From positions 265,494,954-265,558,953 of the forward strand of contig NC_081825.1 of the NCBI RefSeq assembly GCF_030867095.1: DNA of 64,000 nt, given 5' to 3'. The position numbers and the translations under genes are program-made. Below, one piece after another: positions 22,350 through 33,864 of the stretch. The notes below the pieces were generated by a model. That model saw only the letters and a list, made by a program, of their open reading frames with translations. It did not search any database and had not been told where the DNA came from. How positions within the stretch are numbered: the first letter of the stretch is position 1; each line of letters opens with the position of its first letter. Source of the stretch: Alligator mississippiensis (lineage: Eukaryota; Chordata; Crocodylia; Alligatoridae).

Positions 22350-22800
22350 GTCAAGTGAAAGTCAAGGTGCTGGCCTTGACCTACATACCTAAAGGACTGC
22401 CTTCTCTCTCCAACCCCCACTGCAGTCCTCAAGGTCATACAAAACCAACCTTCTGCAAATACCATCAGTACGCCAAGTCGGTTTGGTGAAAAACATTTGG
22501 GATGTCATTCTCAGCAGCTGCTTCTCAGCTCTGGAACTCCCTCCTTCTTGAGGCCTTCCAAAGCCTGAGCCTGAGCATCTTTTGTAAGAGCTGTAAGATC
22601 TTCCCATTTGGGCAGGCATTTAGCAAACAAAGCTAGGCTGTTTACAGGAGTCTGTTTTACTTTGATATACTCATTCCCTTTAAGTTATTCTGTTCTCCTG
22701 TTGCTCTCCTGTTCTGTAAATTATTCTTTATTATTACTGCAAGCCATCCTGAGCCTTTGTGGGAAAGGGAGGCATATAAATCAAATAAATAAATACATGC
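22350..22800 (+). mobile_element. L2-type LINE, part 2 (ORF2 end and AAAT tail)
   Basis: Resumes the L2 frame: QVKVKVLALTY, where L2 has QFKVLALTYKAL, followed by a LPPS/AFQSLSL-like region matching the L2 ending RAWNSLP..SSFKSRLKTFLF. The 3' untranslated part ends CATCCTGAGCCTTTGTGG...GGCATATAAATCAAATAAAT, the tail type of reptile L2 elements. Joined to 18840-19102 across the nested insertions. Confidence 0.7.
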
Positions 22801-22973
22801 TCAGTTACCAGGCAGAAGGGTGCTCCTACCTTACAGCCAGGCCCTTTTTCCCTATGGTGAGTTCTATGGCAATTTCTTATTGAAGTTTCTGTCTTAAAGT
22901 ACTGGATGCTCCATGCCTCCAGCATATTATGTCAACATCACTCCCACACCAAACTTCTATGCATTGATTTATA

Positions 22974-23422
22974 ACAGTGGTGCTCAACTTCTTGGACTTA
23001 CGGGCCAGATGAATGACACAGGGCCCATTTGTGGGCTAGACTGTGCCCTAAGGGCCTGGTGCCATCCCTTCCCACTTCCTGTATACCAGGGTTAGGATCT
23101 GGGTGCCCAACACTGCCTCCTCCTGACTCTCATATGCCAGAATTGGGTCCAGGGGCCTGGCACTACCCCTTCTCAGCCCCCAACAGTGAGATTGGGCCCT
23201 GGGGCCTGGCAACACTCCCATCCAGCCCTGTGTGCTAGGATCGAGTATCAGATCCAACATGGAGAACCTGGGACTTGCCATGGGTCCAGATATTTGGCAG
23301 CAGGGGAGAGGTCCCACTAGCTCCTCCACACCAAATTTCTGGACCCAGGAGGAGCCTTGTGGGCCAGATGACCCTGTGCCATGGGCCATATGTGGCCCAT
23401 GGGCCAGACAACGAGCACTCCT
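22974..23422. mobile_element. hAT-like non-autonomous element with perfect 8-bp target duplication
   Basis: GATTTATA stands immediately outside both ends (22966-22973 and 23423-23430). The left end is ACAGTGGTGCTCAAC and the right end ACGAGCACTCCT, which are short inverted repeats of the hAT form CAGTGGT..TCAAC. The interior has inverted GGGCCAGA/GGCCCAT-type blocks near both ends. 449 bp, no transposase. The perfect duplication suggests moderate age. Confidence 0.8.
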
Positions 23423-23430
23423 GATTTATA

Positions 23431-23827
23431 CAATAGAAGGGCAATGGAATGTCTTGGCCCTGGAGCACCAGTTGTTGACTCAAAATGTCTTTTATCTTAT
23501 TAAAGGCTGCTTCACATTCCTATGTAAAATCCTGGATGTTAATGCCAATGTAAGGTCTGTTAAAGATAAGGTGGGTTTGCAGAGGGAGGTATGAAACGAT
23601 GAAACTTGCAGGTCCTAGAAATGTTTTCACTTGACTTTTGGTCTTGGGGTCTGTGGTTTGTCCAGAAAGGGTTAATTTTTTTCCTTCCTTTCATCCAAGA
23701 TATCATCCCTTACGTGACAAACTTGTCCTTTTGCGGGGCTTTCAGTTTCTGGCAGTGACACATGGGCGGCCGTAAGGTAGCAAGAGTGGTGGAGCACATA
23801 GCTCATTAATTGCTGGAAGGTGGCTAG
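23431..23827. other. No gene seen
   Basis: About 400 bp between two hAT-like elements with no supported feature. Confidence 0.4.
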
Positions 23828-24550
23828 TAGGCCTGTGCGAAGCGGCTAGTATTCGCTTCAGATTCGGCTAATTCGGGAGACAGGGATTCGATTAGATGAT
23901 TCGAATCACTGCCTCAAATTCATTCAGCCGAATCTGATTGGGAGATTCAGCCACATCTCCAAATCAAACTGGCCCCATCCCCCACCTGCTCTTCCAGACC
24001 CAGCATTCTGGTACTTAAAAAAAAAAAAAAAAAAGCCCCACACTCACTGGATCCTCCCAGCCGGGGGGGGGCGATCCCCACTGCCCTCCACCATGTGGGG
24101 GGGGCTCTGCCATGAGCCCCAAGAAGCCCTGATGGCTACTGCAGCAACCAGTAAGTGTGGGGCTTTTTTTATTTATTTATTTATCTTTTAAAGTGCCTGG
24201 ATGCTGGGGCAGCCATTGACGGGGCTGGGAGAGTGGGCGGGGGTGGGGAGTGTGCTCAGGGGGCCTGAGGAAGCAGGCAGGGTATGGGGCCTGGCAGGGG
24301 TCCCCTCATGGTCCCTGCCCCCTCCTCCAGCTCCCCCCTCCCCCCCTGGTTACCTGCATCGAGTCTCTGTCCAGCTCCCTGCAGCGGCGATTGCCCAAAT
24401 CTCCGAATTTCCAAATCTTTTCTGAATTTATTCAGAAGCTTCAAATCAATTCGGACTTTTTTATTGGTCTCTCAATTCAATTTGGATTTGGAGATCCAGC
24501 TGCCAAATTGGGCCAAATCAAAGCAGCAACTGAAGCTTTGCACAGCCCTA
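23828..24550. mobile_element. hAT-like non-autonomous element, family Y, copy 2
   Basis: Ends TAGGCCTGTGCGAAGC and GCTTTGCACAGCCCTA are inverted repeats. GTGGCTAG (23820-23827) and GTGGTTAG (24551-24558) are an 8-bp target duplication with one mismatch. Arms are rich in GATTCG/CGAATC. The GC-rich core carries two opposed modules beside poly-A and poly-T tracts (AAAAGCCCCACACTCACTGG near 24030 and CAGTAAGTGTGGGGCTTTTT near 24149). 723 bp, non-coding. Confidence 0.8.
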
Positions 24551-24558
24551 GTGGTTAG

Positions 24559-26375
24559 GGCCCTGTTCAAACCACAGGGCATAGTGATGTTGAGAAGAAA
24601 GGACCCCACAGAGTGACAAAAAACCTTTTTTTTTCTTTTCTCGGTGTAAGGGGTAATGTTTCCAATCTATAAAGACCTGAACTATAGTTAAGGAAAGGAG
24701 TAGGAGAGGTCTGGATGGGAGCTTTCTGGAGAGAATGGTATGAGACTTTAAAAAGCAGTAATTGGTGAGTTGCTGACAAGGGGACGAATGTAGTGGGAAA
24801 GAAAAAGAGAGAGAAACTGAAGAGAATTGGTCAAGAGAACTGGTAGGGCAGAATACCCTGCTGGGCTGAATGTTTGTGTGTCAACTCTTAAGCAAGGGGC
24901 AGGAACCAAATCAGTTAGGCAAGATACATCCAGAAAGTGGCCTGATTTCTGGAAGGAGAGTCTCAAAAGTTGCACAGAAGTGCAACTTACAGGCCAAACA
25001 GTCTAGAAAGCAAAATACTGCAAGGAGGCCCTTTTGCAGATATACTGAAGTAACAACAACAGGAGAAGAGTTGCCAGAAATGGAATGATTGCCAGAAGGA
25101 TATAGGCTCAAGAATATGGTTACAGGAATCACAGTGATTGATAACTCTCAAGTGGATGACTTAGTTGGATACAAATGAACTGGAGAACTGCTTGATCACA
25201 GTCTATCTTGGGCAGTTTAATGAAATGATTTACTTCAAGGAATCTGCTGGTAGTGGGATTTTCACTAACAAAGTAGCCCAGGAATCAGAGTGTGAATTGG
25301 ATTCTGAGTGAAATAACATTTCTTTCCAGGGTAAGGTAGGAGATAGCTATCAGGCTGACACACACACTGCAAGAAAAGAAACAATATGGTTGGCACCCAA
25401 ACTGTATGGAAAACTGAAACAGGCCTCATCTTTATTGATGTTGTTGTTAAAGGACACCACCTGTACTGGGTGATATGTTAATAGATTGTGGTCTTTTAGG
25501 AATTAAAACAAAATTGATCATCTTATCTGGCTTGGGGACCAGCATCCGAGTCAGCACTACAGACTTTTTGAATTTTTAGCATTGCCTATGCTTCATGCTC
25601 CATGGGTCTCTGGAGTTTACCGGGCATTCAGCAGATCTTATTACTTAAGCTTTGTTCTGAGGCCAAGGGAAGCACTGGCCCCAAACAACAAAGAAAAAAC
25701 CCAGGTGTTACATGATTTATGAAATTCTTGGCTTGTCTTCATAAGCATGAGGCAAGATCCATCATTACTAGGATATCACTGAGGTCACCAACCTCCAAGG
25801 AGGTACTCTGAGATCCATGAATATGCTTGCTACACATTTACATAATAAATTTGCCTCTTTTGCTCCACCTTTATAATTAGTCAAATGACTTAATGTTGGC
25901 TGTTACAGGTTCTGCTATTTACTAACATTTTTTTTTCCAGGAAAGTGGGTCATGGGGGGAGGGGGTAGGTGGGAATGGAGGAATTTAATAGAGAATTCCC
26001 AGGTTGGTAAACTCTTTCCCTGGTTGGTTATAATGGCTAGGCAGAGTCTAGTAGGCCTTGAGGAGGTTCCATAGGAGCATTATTCCATAGGATTCAGGCA
26101 TTTCTAGTTTAACTAATGATTTCCTGCCTGTAATTATATCAAATGATCTACTGTAGTCCAGATAATCCCATGTTGTATTTATCTTGTTTTCCATTTATAA
26201 ATACACTTTTTTAATTATTATTTTCTTCACAATGTGTTGAACTAGTGGAATGTCTCACAACAGGAGCTTCCTTTATTTTTACAGCAGTCATTTGAAATCC
26301 TACTGAAGTTGGACACACCTGGGGTTTAAACTCCACAAAAATCTTTAATTGGTAAAAGTCAAAAGATGCAGTCAG
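24559..26375. other. No gene seen
   Basis: AT-rich with poly-pyrimidine and poly-T runs. No exon with convincing splice sites and no recognisable element. Confidence 0.4.
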
Positions 26376-26399
26376 AGTTAGGTCGCTGGATCATCCCGA

Positions 26400-26790
26400 C
26401 CTTACCCAGCCCTCCAACTACTATCCCATGGTTCTCATCCATGTGGGCACACATGACATGGCCAGGAGTAGTCTGAGTTCTATCATGAGTGACTACAGGG
26501 CTGTGGGGGCTAGATTGAGGAAGGTGGGGGCACAGGTAGTTTTTTCACTGATCCTCCCAGTCAGCAATTATGGTTAGTATCATGATACCTGCATCAAATA
26601 AGTCAACCTGCAGCTCTGGACTTGGTGTCATCGTGCAGATTTTTACTTCTTTGCCCATGATTTGCATGGAAGGGGCATCCTGGGATGTGATGGTTTTCAT
26701 CTCTCTTTGAAAGGTAAGAGTCTGTTCTCTTAAAGGTTGGCTGATCTCCTATTCAGGGCTTTAAACTGGGTTCATCGGGGGATGGGGATG
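26400..26790 (+). pseudogene. CR1 ORF1 remnant, SGNH/esterase-like end
   Basis: The frame reads VLIHVGTHDMARSSLSS, SDYRAVGARLRKVGAQV and VFSLILPVS, equivalent to the GTND block and following helix of the esterase domain known in CR1 ORF1 proteins. Further on DGFHLSL (near 26690) matches the catalytic D-x-x-H region. The N-terminal half is absent. ORF1 proteins of this group are thought to aid lipid or RNA association; function is from family knowledge only. Confidence 0.6.
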
Positions 26791-26899
26791 CAGACGACAG
26801 AGAGAAACTAGGATCAATGAACCATAAGCCATGCACTGGAGCAGCCCACATGAATACTAAGGGGCCCAATGGGCATCAGGACAGGGGGGCACCAAGGGC

Positions 26900-29410
26900 A
26901 CCTATCGGGGGGCTTAAGTATCTGTATACTAAACTAGGAGCATGGGGAACAAGCAGGAGGAACTCGCACTCCTGATTGCAAACAAGAACTTTGACTTGGT
27001 TGGGCTAACTGAAACCTGGTGGGACCCTACCCACAATTGGGCAGTAAGCATTGAGGGCTATAGGCTGTACAGATGTGATAGAGTAGGGAGAAAAGGGTGG
27101 GGTGTTGCTCTCCATGTTAAGGAGCAATATACATCTTGCATAATCAAGATGGGATCAGAGGAGGGGCAAATTGAGGTATTGTGGGTCACAATACAAGGGG
27201 GTCAGAAGGAAAGGGACTTGGTAGTGGGGGTCTACTATGCGCTATCACATCAGGAGGATGAACTGAACCCAGAATTCTTGACAGCTCTCAGAGGTCAAGG
27301 GACATGGTAGTCATGGGTGACCTAAACTGCCCTGACATCTGCTGGGAGGAGGAGTCAGCTAGATCCAACCATTCACGTAGATTTTTAGCTTGCATACAAG
27401 ACCTTCACCTAACACAGGAGGTATATGGTCCCACTAGGGGAAACACCTTACTGGATTTGGTGTTGGCTACAGGGGATGACCTGGTAGAGGATCTGCAGAC
27501 ACAAAGCAACCTAGGGAACAGTGACCATCAGTTGAGTGAATTCACTATTCGGCATAGGGTAGGAAAGATAACCAGTAGGGAAGAAGTGCTAGACTTAAGA
27601 AGGGCTAAGTTAAGTGTGCTCAGGAGATTAGTTAGTGAGTCACTGAAGAACAGGACCATTTGGTGAGATGGGAGTCCAGGAAGGGTGGCTGTTCCTAAAG
27701 GGAGCAATCCTTCAGGCACAGAAGAAGGCTATCCCATCACACAGGGAAGGGGGCAAAGGGGCCAAGAAACCCTCTTGGCTAAACAGGGAACTCCAGGAAA
27801 GCCTAGGGGCAAAAAAGGAGGCATATAGGCTGTGGAAGCAGGGGGTAGCTACCAAGGTGGAGTATACCTACCTGGCCCACACTTAGTTAGAAAGGGCAAA
27901 GCAGAAATGGAATTTAGGCTGGCAACAAAAATTGAAGACAATCAAAAGTCCTTCTTCAGGTATATAGGGAGTAAAAGGAAAGTGCAGGGTAGCACAGGAC
28001 CCCTACAGGACAAACTAGGGCAATTAGTGACAGTTAGGGGGCACAAGGCTGAGCTCTTCAGTGAGTTTTTTGCTTCTAGAATCCTGAACATGGATCAAGA
28101 TAAATCTCCCAACTGGATCATAGACAGGCAGAAAAGGGACACCAGCCCACCAACTGTTAGTGACGACTTGGTGAAGACACACTTGGAAGGACTGGAAGTG
28201 TTTAAGTCAGCACGCCTGGATGATCTTCATCCAAGAGTGTTGAAGGAATTGGCCAATGTCAGAGCTGAGCCACTGGCATGGCTGTTCGAGCACTCATGGT
28301 GCTCAGGTCAGGTCCCAGAAGACTGGAAAAGGGCCAATATAGTCCCTATATTCAAGAAGGGGAGGAAGAAGGATCTGGGTAACTATAAAATGGTTAGTTT
28401 CATCTCTATCCTTGGGAAAACCTTTGAAAAAATTATTAAGGCTCACATATGTGGGAGTCCAGCAGGCAAAATAATGCTGAAGGGCAACCAGCACAGATTC
28501 ATAGCAGGTAGATTCTGCCTGACTAACCTTGTTTCTTTTTATGACCAGGTCACAAAATGCTTAGAGACGCAGGAGTCGAGGTAGATGTCATTTACTTGGT
28601 TTTTAAGAAGGCCTTTGATACGGTATCTCATCCTATTTTCATAGATAAACTGAGTGGCTGTGATGTAGATGATTACATGGTCAGGTGGGAGGCAAATTGG
28701 CTTAGGGGTGCACCCAGGGTGTGGTGGTGAACAGGTCGGTATCGACCTGGAAAGATGTAGGGAGTGGAGTCCCACAAGGCTCAGTCCTTAGACCTGTGCT
28801 GTTCATTGTCTTCATCTATGACTTGGATGAGGGTGTGGAGAGCACTTTGCCCAAATTCATGGATGATACCAAATTATGGGGTAAAGATAACACACTAAAG
28901 GGTAGGGAACCCAGGCAGATCTGGACAGGTTGGAAAAGTGGGCAGAACAGAACAGGGTGCAGTTCAACAAAGACAAGTGCAAAGTACCGCACCTGGGGAG
29001 AAGGAATCACCAACACACAGGCTGGGGGATGACCTTCTCAGCAGTAGTCAACTCCAAGATGAACATGAGTTGTCAATGTGACAAAGCGATCAGTAAAGCT
29101 AACCGCACTTCACCATGCATTAGCAGGTACATGACGAACAGGTCCAGAGAGGTGATACTTCCCTTCTATGTGGCACTGGTCAGGCCGCAGTTGGAGTATT
29201 GCATCCAGTTTTGGGCGCCATACTTCAAGAGGGATGTGGACAACTTCAAGAAGGTTCAGAGGAGGGCCACTCATATGGTTAGGAGCCTTCAGACAAAGCC
29301 CTACAAGGACAGATTGAGGGACCTGGATCTCTTCAGCCTCTGCAAGAGAAGGCTAAGAGGTGATCTTGTGGCTGCCTACAAATTCATCGGGGGGGAGAGC
29401 AAGGAATAGG
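26900..29410 (+). pseudogene. CR1 ORF2 remnant: endonuclease and reverse transcriptase
   Basis: The apurinic-type endonuclease begins near 26945 (NKQEELALLIANKNFDLVGL, ending TETWW). After a frame change at about 27305 it continues with MGDLNCPDICWEEE and finishes with the SDHQ motif at about 27525-27536. The linker around 27760-27900 contains KKPSWLNRELQE. The RT follows: FKSARLDDLHPRVLKELA (28201), PEDWKRANIVPIFKKGRKKD (28316), FKKAFDTVSH (28600), GVPQGSVLRPVLF (28769) and FMDDTKLWG (28857), the last with the two catalytic aspartates. Frame changes lie near 27305, 27665-27890, 28585, 28730 and 29030. The C-terminus is RRLRGDLVAAYKFIGGESKE. Dead copy. Confidence 0.85.
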
Positions 29411-29704
29411 AGATGCTCTGTTTACCAGGGCACCCCTTGGAGTAACTAGGAACAATGGCCACAAAGTGACGGAGAGATTAGGTTAGACATCAGAAAGAAC
29501 TTCCTTATGGTAAGGGTTGCCAGAATCTGGAATGGCCTTCCAAGGGCGGTGATGTTCTCCCCCACCTTGGGGGTCTTTAATAAGAGACTGGACAAACACC
29601 TACCTGGGATCATCTGACCCCAACACTCTTTCCTGCCCAGGGCACAGGGTCATATTCAATGGTCTACTGAGGTCCCTTCTGATCCAAACATCTCTGAATT
29701 TCTG

Positions 29705-30585
29705 TTGAACCTCTTTGGTTAAGACAGGGAAGATCCTTTCTACTTTGTCCCAGCTTCCCTCAGAATTCTCTCCTGGAAGAAGCAATAGCCCTTCTTACCT
29801 AGCTTGCTGGGCCCTGATTGATATCTGTCACCTCCAGCCATTTTCATTAGTAGCATCAGTAACTGACCCCAGGTAGCCTCTCAAGGCAGCTATGGGAGGC
29901 CTAAACTTTGTTCTTTTTTCTTTTCCTCCCTCAGAAGGCATATTGTTCAGGCAGGATGTGTGAAAGCAGCAAGGCCTCCAGCAGGGGACATAAAACACAT
30001 AGAGGTAGCTTCTTCTTGGAGCTCCATCATAGGACATAACTAAGGACTTAGGACTATAGATAAATTTTCCTTCCATGACGGTTTTGCAGGAATATGAGCA
30101 ATGCCACCCAACTGTAGTAAACAGACTGTTTTAAATAAACACGGTATAAAGAGAAGGATTACTGTAAATGTTCACAGTATATTAAAAAAATCCTCAAGAA
30201 ATTCTTCCAAGTTTCCTGCTGCTTTAAAAAAACAGAGGAATTGAAAAATATTTTATGTACAAAACCAAAGCTACTCTAACCCCAAAGTTTCAGCCTGTTA
30301 CCACGTAGTCTGTATAAGTCAAACACAGTCTGCATCCATTACCACAGGGTTATCTGGTTTTGCCCCTTCTGTGCACCCCTACAGTAGTTGAGACATTGGG
30401 CCCAGTTCTTCACTGATGTAAGTCAACTGAGTTCCACTGTCTTCAGTACACTTACACCAGTTCACAGCCATTATAGATTTCACTCAGGTTATGTCAGGTA
30501 CTTGCTCTCATAAACATTCTCTGAAATCCTTCACATTTTTTTTAAAAAAGGTTAGCAACTAACGACAAGAAAGCCATCCCTTTAC
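29705..30585. other. No gene seen
   Basis: A plus-strand splice acceptor-like stretch (TTCTTTTCCTCCCTCAG at about 29919-29935) is present, but the reading frames after it are short and unsupported. The minus-strand frame near 29828-30076 is also unrecognised. Confidence 0.35.
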
Positions 30586-30815
30586 CTGAAGATAAACAGT
30601 GCCAGTGCTGTTTTCATGCTACTCTGCCAACATATCTCCAGTACATTGTGAGGGTCTGTTTCTAGAAGCAGTTTTGGTAGTTCATGTTGGGTCCACATAC
30701 TTTTAGGCTTCTTTTGTTCTGGGCTTGCTTCAGTCACCATCTCTGGCTGTGGTCCCTCTGGCACATTTCTTGTACACAGAACCCCAGTCTGCTGGGCTTT
30801 TTCAGAATCAGGATC
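30586..30815 (-). CDS. Putative coding exon D of an unidentified host gene
   Basis: A minus-strand frame of 76 codons lies between an acceptor ending TTGTAG at 30816 and a donor CTTCAG|GTAAAG at 30585. A second possible acceptor, AAAAAG at 30797, gives a shorter exon (30586-30796). Only that one continues the codon phase from the 33414-33464 exon, because the longer one would put TGA in frame. The product includes VPEGPQPEMVTEASPEQKKP and KSMWTQHELPKLLLETDP, then hydrophobic TALALFIFR. No domain recognised. Polypyrimidine tracts are weak at both acceptors. It could be a chance frame. Confidence 0.3.
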
Positions 30816-31589
30816 CTACAATCTGATTCTATAGTTCCAATACCAGGATTAAATCAATTTACCATACCTCCATCCACTATGAGAGCCTCGTAGCAGATCA
30901 AGTACCCCCTTTCTCCTAGGGCTCCATTCCTGTCGGCATGCTGGATTATAGTTTGTCCAGGGTCACATGCCAATCAAAGAAAAGAAATACAAACTTTCTA
31001 TATCTAAAAGAAATGTCTTTTAAATTTTGAAAACGCAAGAGATGCCATTTTGTACAACAACGATATACATCTTTATGCCATTTCCTGCCTCACTTCCCTC
31101 ACCATTTATTGGAATTTGGGTCCATTCCCTTTCAGGGTTCCAAGTACTCTTTGCTGCACTGCAATCCCATGGCATGAAGAGAACCTGAAGAAAACTGCAG
31201 ATAGTTGGAAAAAAAAGACAGGTTCACACAAGTTGCAGCTTCCCTAGTGTTCAGCTATGGCCTGGCCATTCACTTGTCAAGAGTCTTTGAAGATGGTCTC
31301 ATTCAAAAGTAGACATTCAGACACCATTTTCTTCTTCCTTAATTCAACAGGCACCTCCAAGAAGCAGCTACCTATTTGAGACTAAGTAGCTAAAAAAAAA
31401 CCACAAAAAAAACCAACAGCAAGTGGGTAAACAGTCACACTTGTAATAGAAATGCAAAAATTCCTCCCCTCTCCATAATTGGTATATTTAAAAACAAACA
31501 GAAATTATCCTGGCATCAGGGACCAGAACCCAGAAGGGACACTTTTCTGGGAAGTGGAGGCTGAGGATGGCCTACAACATAGATTAATT
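30816..31589. other. No gene seen
   Basis: AT-rich, low-complexity A-runs near 31390-31415. Presumed intronic if the adjacent exon is real. Confidence 0.35.
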
Positions 31590-31835
31590 GAGTCTCCTGG
31601 AGTGTGCTAATTAGTATGCTTCAGCAGGCTCTGCATCACATATATGCATTTTCCCCATGCTTCAAAATGTTGGCAGAGGCACTTTAACTAAAGCTCATCT
31701 AACAAGCTGTAGTTCAAGTGCCCTGCCACCATTTTGACATGCAACACTGAATACACGATGTGCAGACGCTTTAATTACAGCAGCTCTTGGAGGCTGTCCC
31801 CCCTCGCCTCTACCCTGGAGCATGTGTAAAGATGC
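31590..31835. mobile_element. MITE-like palindromic repeat, family W, copy 2
   Basis: Shares with the 11.8-kb copy GCACTTTAACTAAAGCTC, GCTGTAGTTCAAGTGCC, the AAAATGTTGGCAG/CTGCCACCATTTT arms, GACGCTTTAATTACAG, and CTGGAGCATGTG at the end. Same order and spacing; no open frame. Confidence 0.5.
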
Positions 31836-32669
31836 CACAGGTGTCCCACTTCGTGGGTAAGTGTACTAATCACTAAGCTATCAGGTAAGTTGTTGCCACT
31901 CCCTGTATTCAGGAAAAAATGAGAAGGTGCTATGTTTTATATCTAATTCAATACTGTTATCAGAATTAGGGCGTTCTGGGTCAGATAGGCATCTCTACTT
32001 TGTGCAGCCTGAGATGACAGAAACATCTCCTTTACAGGCCTGAAACAGACACCTACTGTCCAAAGAGGAGCAGGAGTTCAGACATACCCCTACTGGCATT
32101 CCCTGCTGAGCAACTAAGTAATCTGGATTACCCTTGGGAAACACCCAGGTCTTCTCCATTCACTGTGTAGGAATCCTCTCTGCCTAACCTGTTGATTTGG
32201 ATCACTGTCTTGGGACAAGGCAGCTAAATTTCAAGTCTGATGCTTCAGTAATTAAACCTGAGGTCAGTTATGGTCAGTCTTTTATTGGCAGAGACAAAAC
32301 ACATATGGCAGGAAGCACAATGGACTGGCAACTGCCACCAAAATCTTTGATGCCTATAGACAATGGACAAGTCAGCGTTCACGAATATTTCTATTGACCA
32401 ATCTTTTGTAAAAGAAAAGTAAAAAAGAATCATGGCATATATTTAAGCATGATTATTCTATATTCATTTAAATAAATAAAGGGAAAATAGTCCTTCAAGA
32501 GTACTTGATACATTTTTGCAATTAGTTGTCACCATTGACAAGGCTGCACTTGCCCGTCTTTATAAGGGAGTCATATCTGAGATTATTGTAGACTCATTTT
32601 ACATTTTAAATAGGAGAGATTCTTGGTAACAAATGCCACCTTTTCAATGGAGTCTGCTCTGTGTTTTGT
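31836..32669. other. No gene seen
   Basis: No supported feature. A short plus-strand frame near 32197 lacks any recognisable domain. Confidence 0.4.
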
Positions 32670-32765
32670 TCTGTGTGCACTCATGTCCAGCACCTAGCAC
32701 AATGGAGTCCAGTCAATGATTAGGCCGCCGTGGTATTATGATAATAGAAACAATATATAACAAAG
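32670..32765 (+). repeat. Old SINE/LINE tail, family R2, copy 2
   Basis: CAGCACCTAGCACAATGGAG followed by TTAGGCCGCCGTGGTATTAT matches the 7.93-kb copy and a MIR-like reptile SINE tail. Confidence 0.5.
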
Positions 32766-33413
32766 AGCATGTCCCGGGCAACCTTAACGTTGGTCCCTCT
32801 GAGGATTATTTATTACATTTCAACATGATTGTTTCCTTTTAGCTCTTCATAAATTAGAAGTAGCTATCAGCAAAATTCATTAGCTCTCCCTAAAGAGCAT
32901 CTGAGATTGTAGCCAAGTATCAGCCTTCAAACAATTTTTTTAAATGTAATTTATTTTCCTGCTGCTGCTTTTAATGTGTATATTGGAGGCCTCAGAGGGA
33001 ACCAAGAAATCCAGTAAGTTACTTATGCATAATATCCAACACCAATTGAAAATAAAAGCCACAAATGAGTTGATAAAAAGTACAATGGCTTTATAGTCTT
33101 TTAATGTTATACTGTACATATACCCATTGGCTTATCCAGAAAAAACTTCAGCATTTTTATTTCTGAATCTTTAAAAAGCTGGCAAAAACAGATAAGAGCT
33201 TTGAGCTGAAACTTTTCTCTGCTCCACTGCAATATAAAACACCAGCCAACATAAATTATATAAAACAAAAAACAAAAATGGATTTGTACTTGAAATCTGA
33301 CCTTCAGAAGCAGTGGAAAGATTTTGAAAATGATAGTCTGTTTCTGTGTTTTTTTCCCCTTAGAAGCACTTGAAAACATGTTCATGCTCACACATTACCA
33401 ACTGCAAACTTAC
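32766..33413. other. No gene seen
   Basis: AT-rich; the minus-strand frame at 33107-33391 lies downstream of the putative 33414-33464 exon donor and would be intronic. Confidence 0.35.
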
Positions 33414-33464
33414 CCCGGGGAAAATCGTTAAAAGAACTGCGATCACTGAAGAGTTGTTCCTTAT
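33414..33464 (-). CDS. Putative 51-bp coding exon C of the same host gene
   Basis: Minus strand: acceptor TTGTTTCTTTCACAAG, 51 bp, donor GG|GTAAGTTT. The donor is close to consensus and the polypyrimidine tract is good. With one base carried from the previous exon the frame is DKEQLFSDRSSFNDFPR plus one base, hydrophilic and Ser-rich. The incoming phase of 1 equals the outgoing phase of the exon at 56929-57034. 51 bp with equal phases could be skipped without changing frame. Too short for homology by eye. Confidence 0.38.
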
Positions 33465-33864
33465 CTTGTGAAAGAAACAAAAATGAGTTCATTATGTACC
33501 TCTGTAGATAATTATCTATCTGCATTACACAAACAGGGAAAAGTGTGTAGACTTGTAGTAATAATAACTTAAGCTCTTAGGTGTACCTTTCACTCCAAAA
33601 GCACATTACATGTACTCTAAAAAGACTCAATTTATCATACAGGTGACCCCAAGCTGGAAATCTCTTTCAACGGGAATCCTGATTACATTTGTTGGGGGGG
33701 TACCTCGCCATGGATAACTAATGTGCCCTCCCTGATCCATATTCTAACATAGAAAGTATCAACTACTTAACAATACACGAAAACACTTGGTTGGAGGAAG
33801 AAAATGAAGAGGAATTCCATAACCAGTTGGAACTGCAGAAGGCAGGCAGAATGTATGGAATAAT
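33465..33864. other. No gene seen
   Basis: About 400 bp of intron-like AT-rich DNA with nothing recognisable. Confidence 0.4.

Larger units (their letters stand above)
26376..29704 (+). mobile_element. CR1 LINE, nearly complete
   Basis: The most complete transposon here, about 3.3 kb. In order: the end of ORF1 with an esterase-like segment, ORF2 endonuclease, ORF2 reverse transcriptase, and a CR1 3' end (ACCTGGGATCATCTGACCCC, then TGAGGTCCCTTCTGATCC). The 5' end of ORF1 is missing, so it is 5' truncated. The remaining frames are long (122, 120 and 250 codons), so this copy is younger than the one at 14.3 kb, but it has several frame breaks and cannot encode a working protein. Confidence 0.9.

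Noticed and set aside
29919-30010. Plus-strand acceptor TTCTTTTCCTCCCTCAG followed by a short open frame
   Set aside because: Weak donor, unrecognised peptide and no other plus-strand exons to join.
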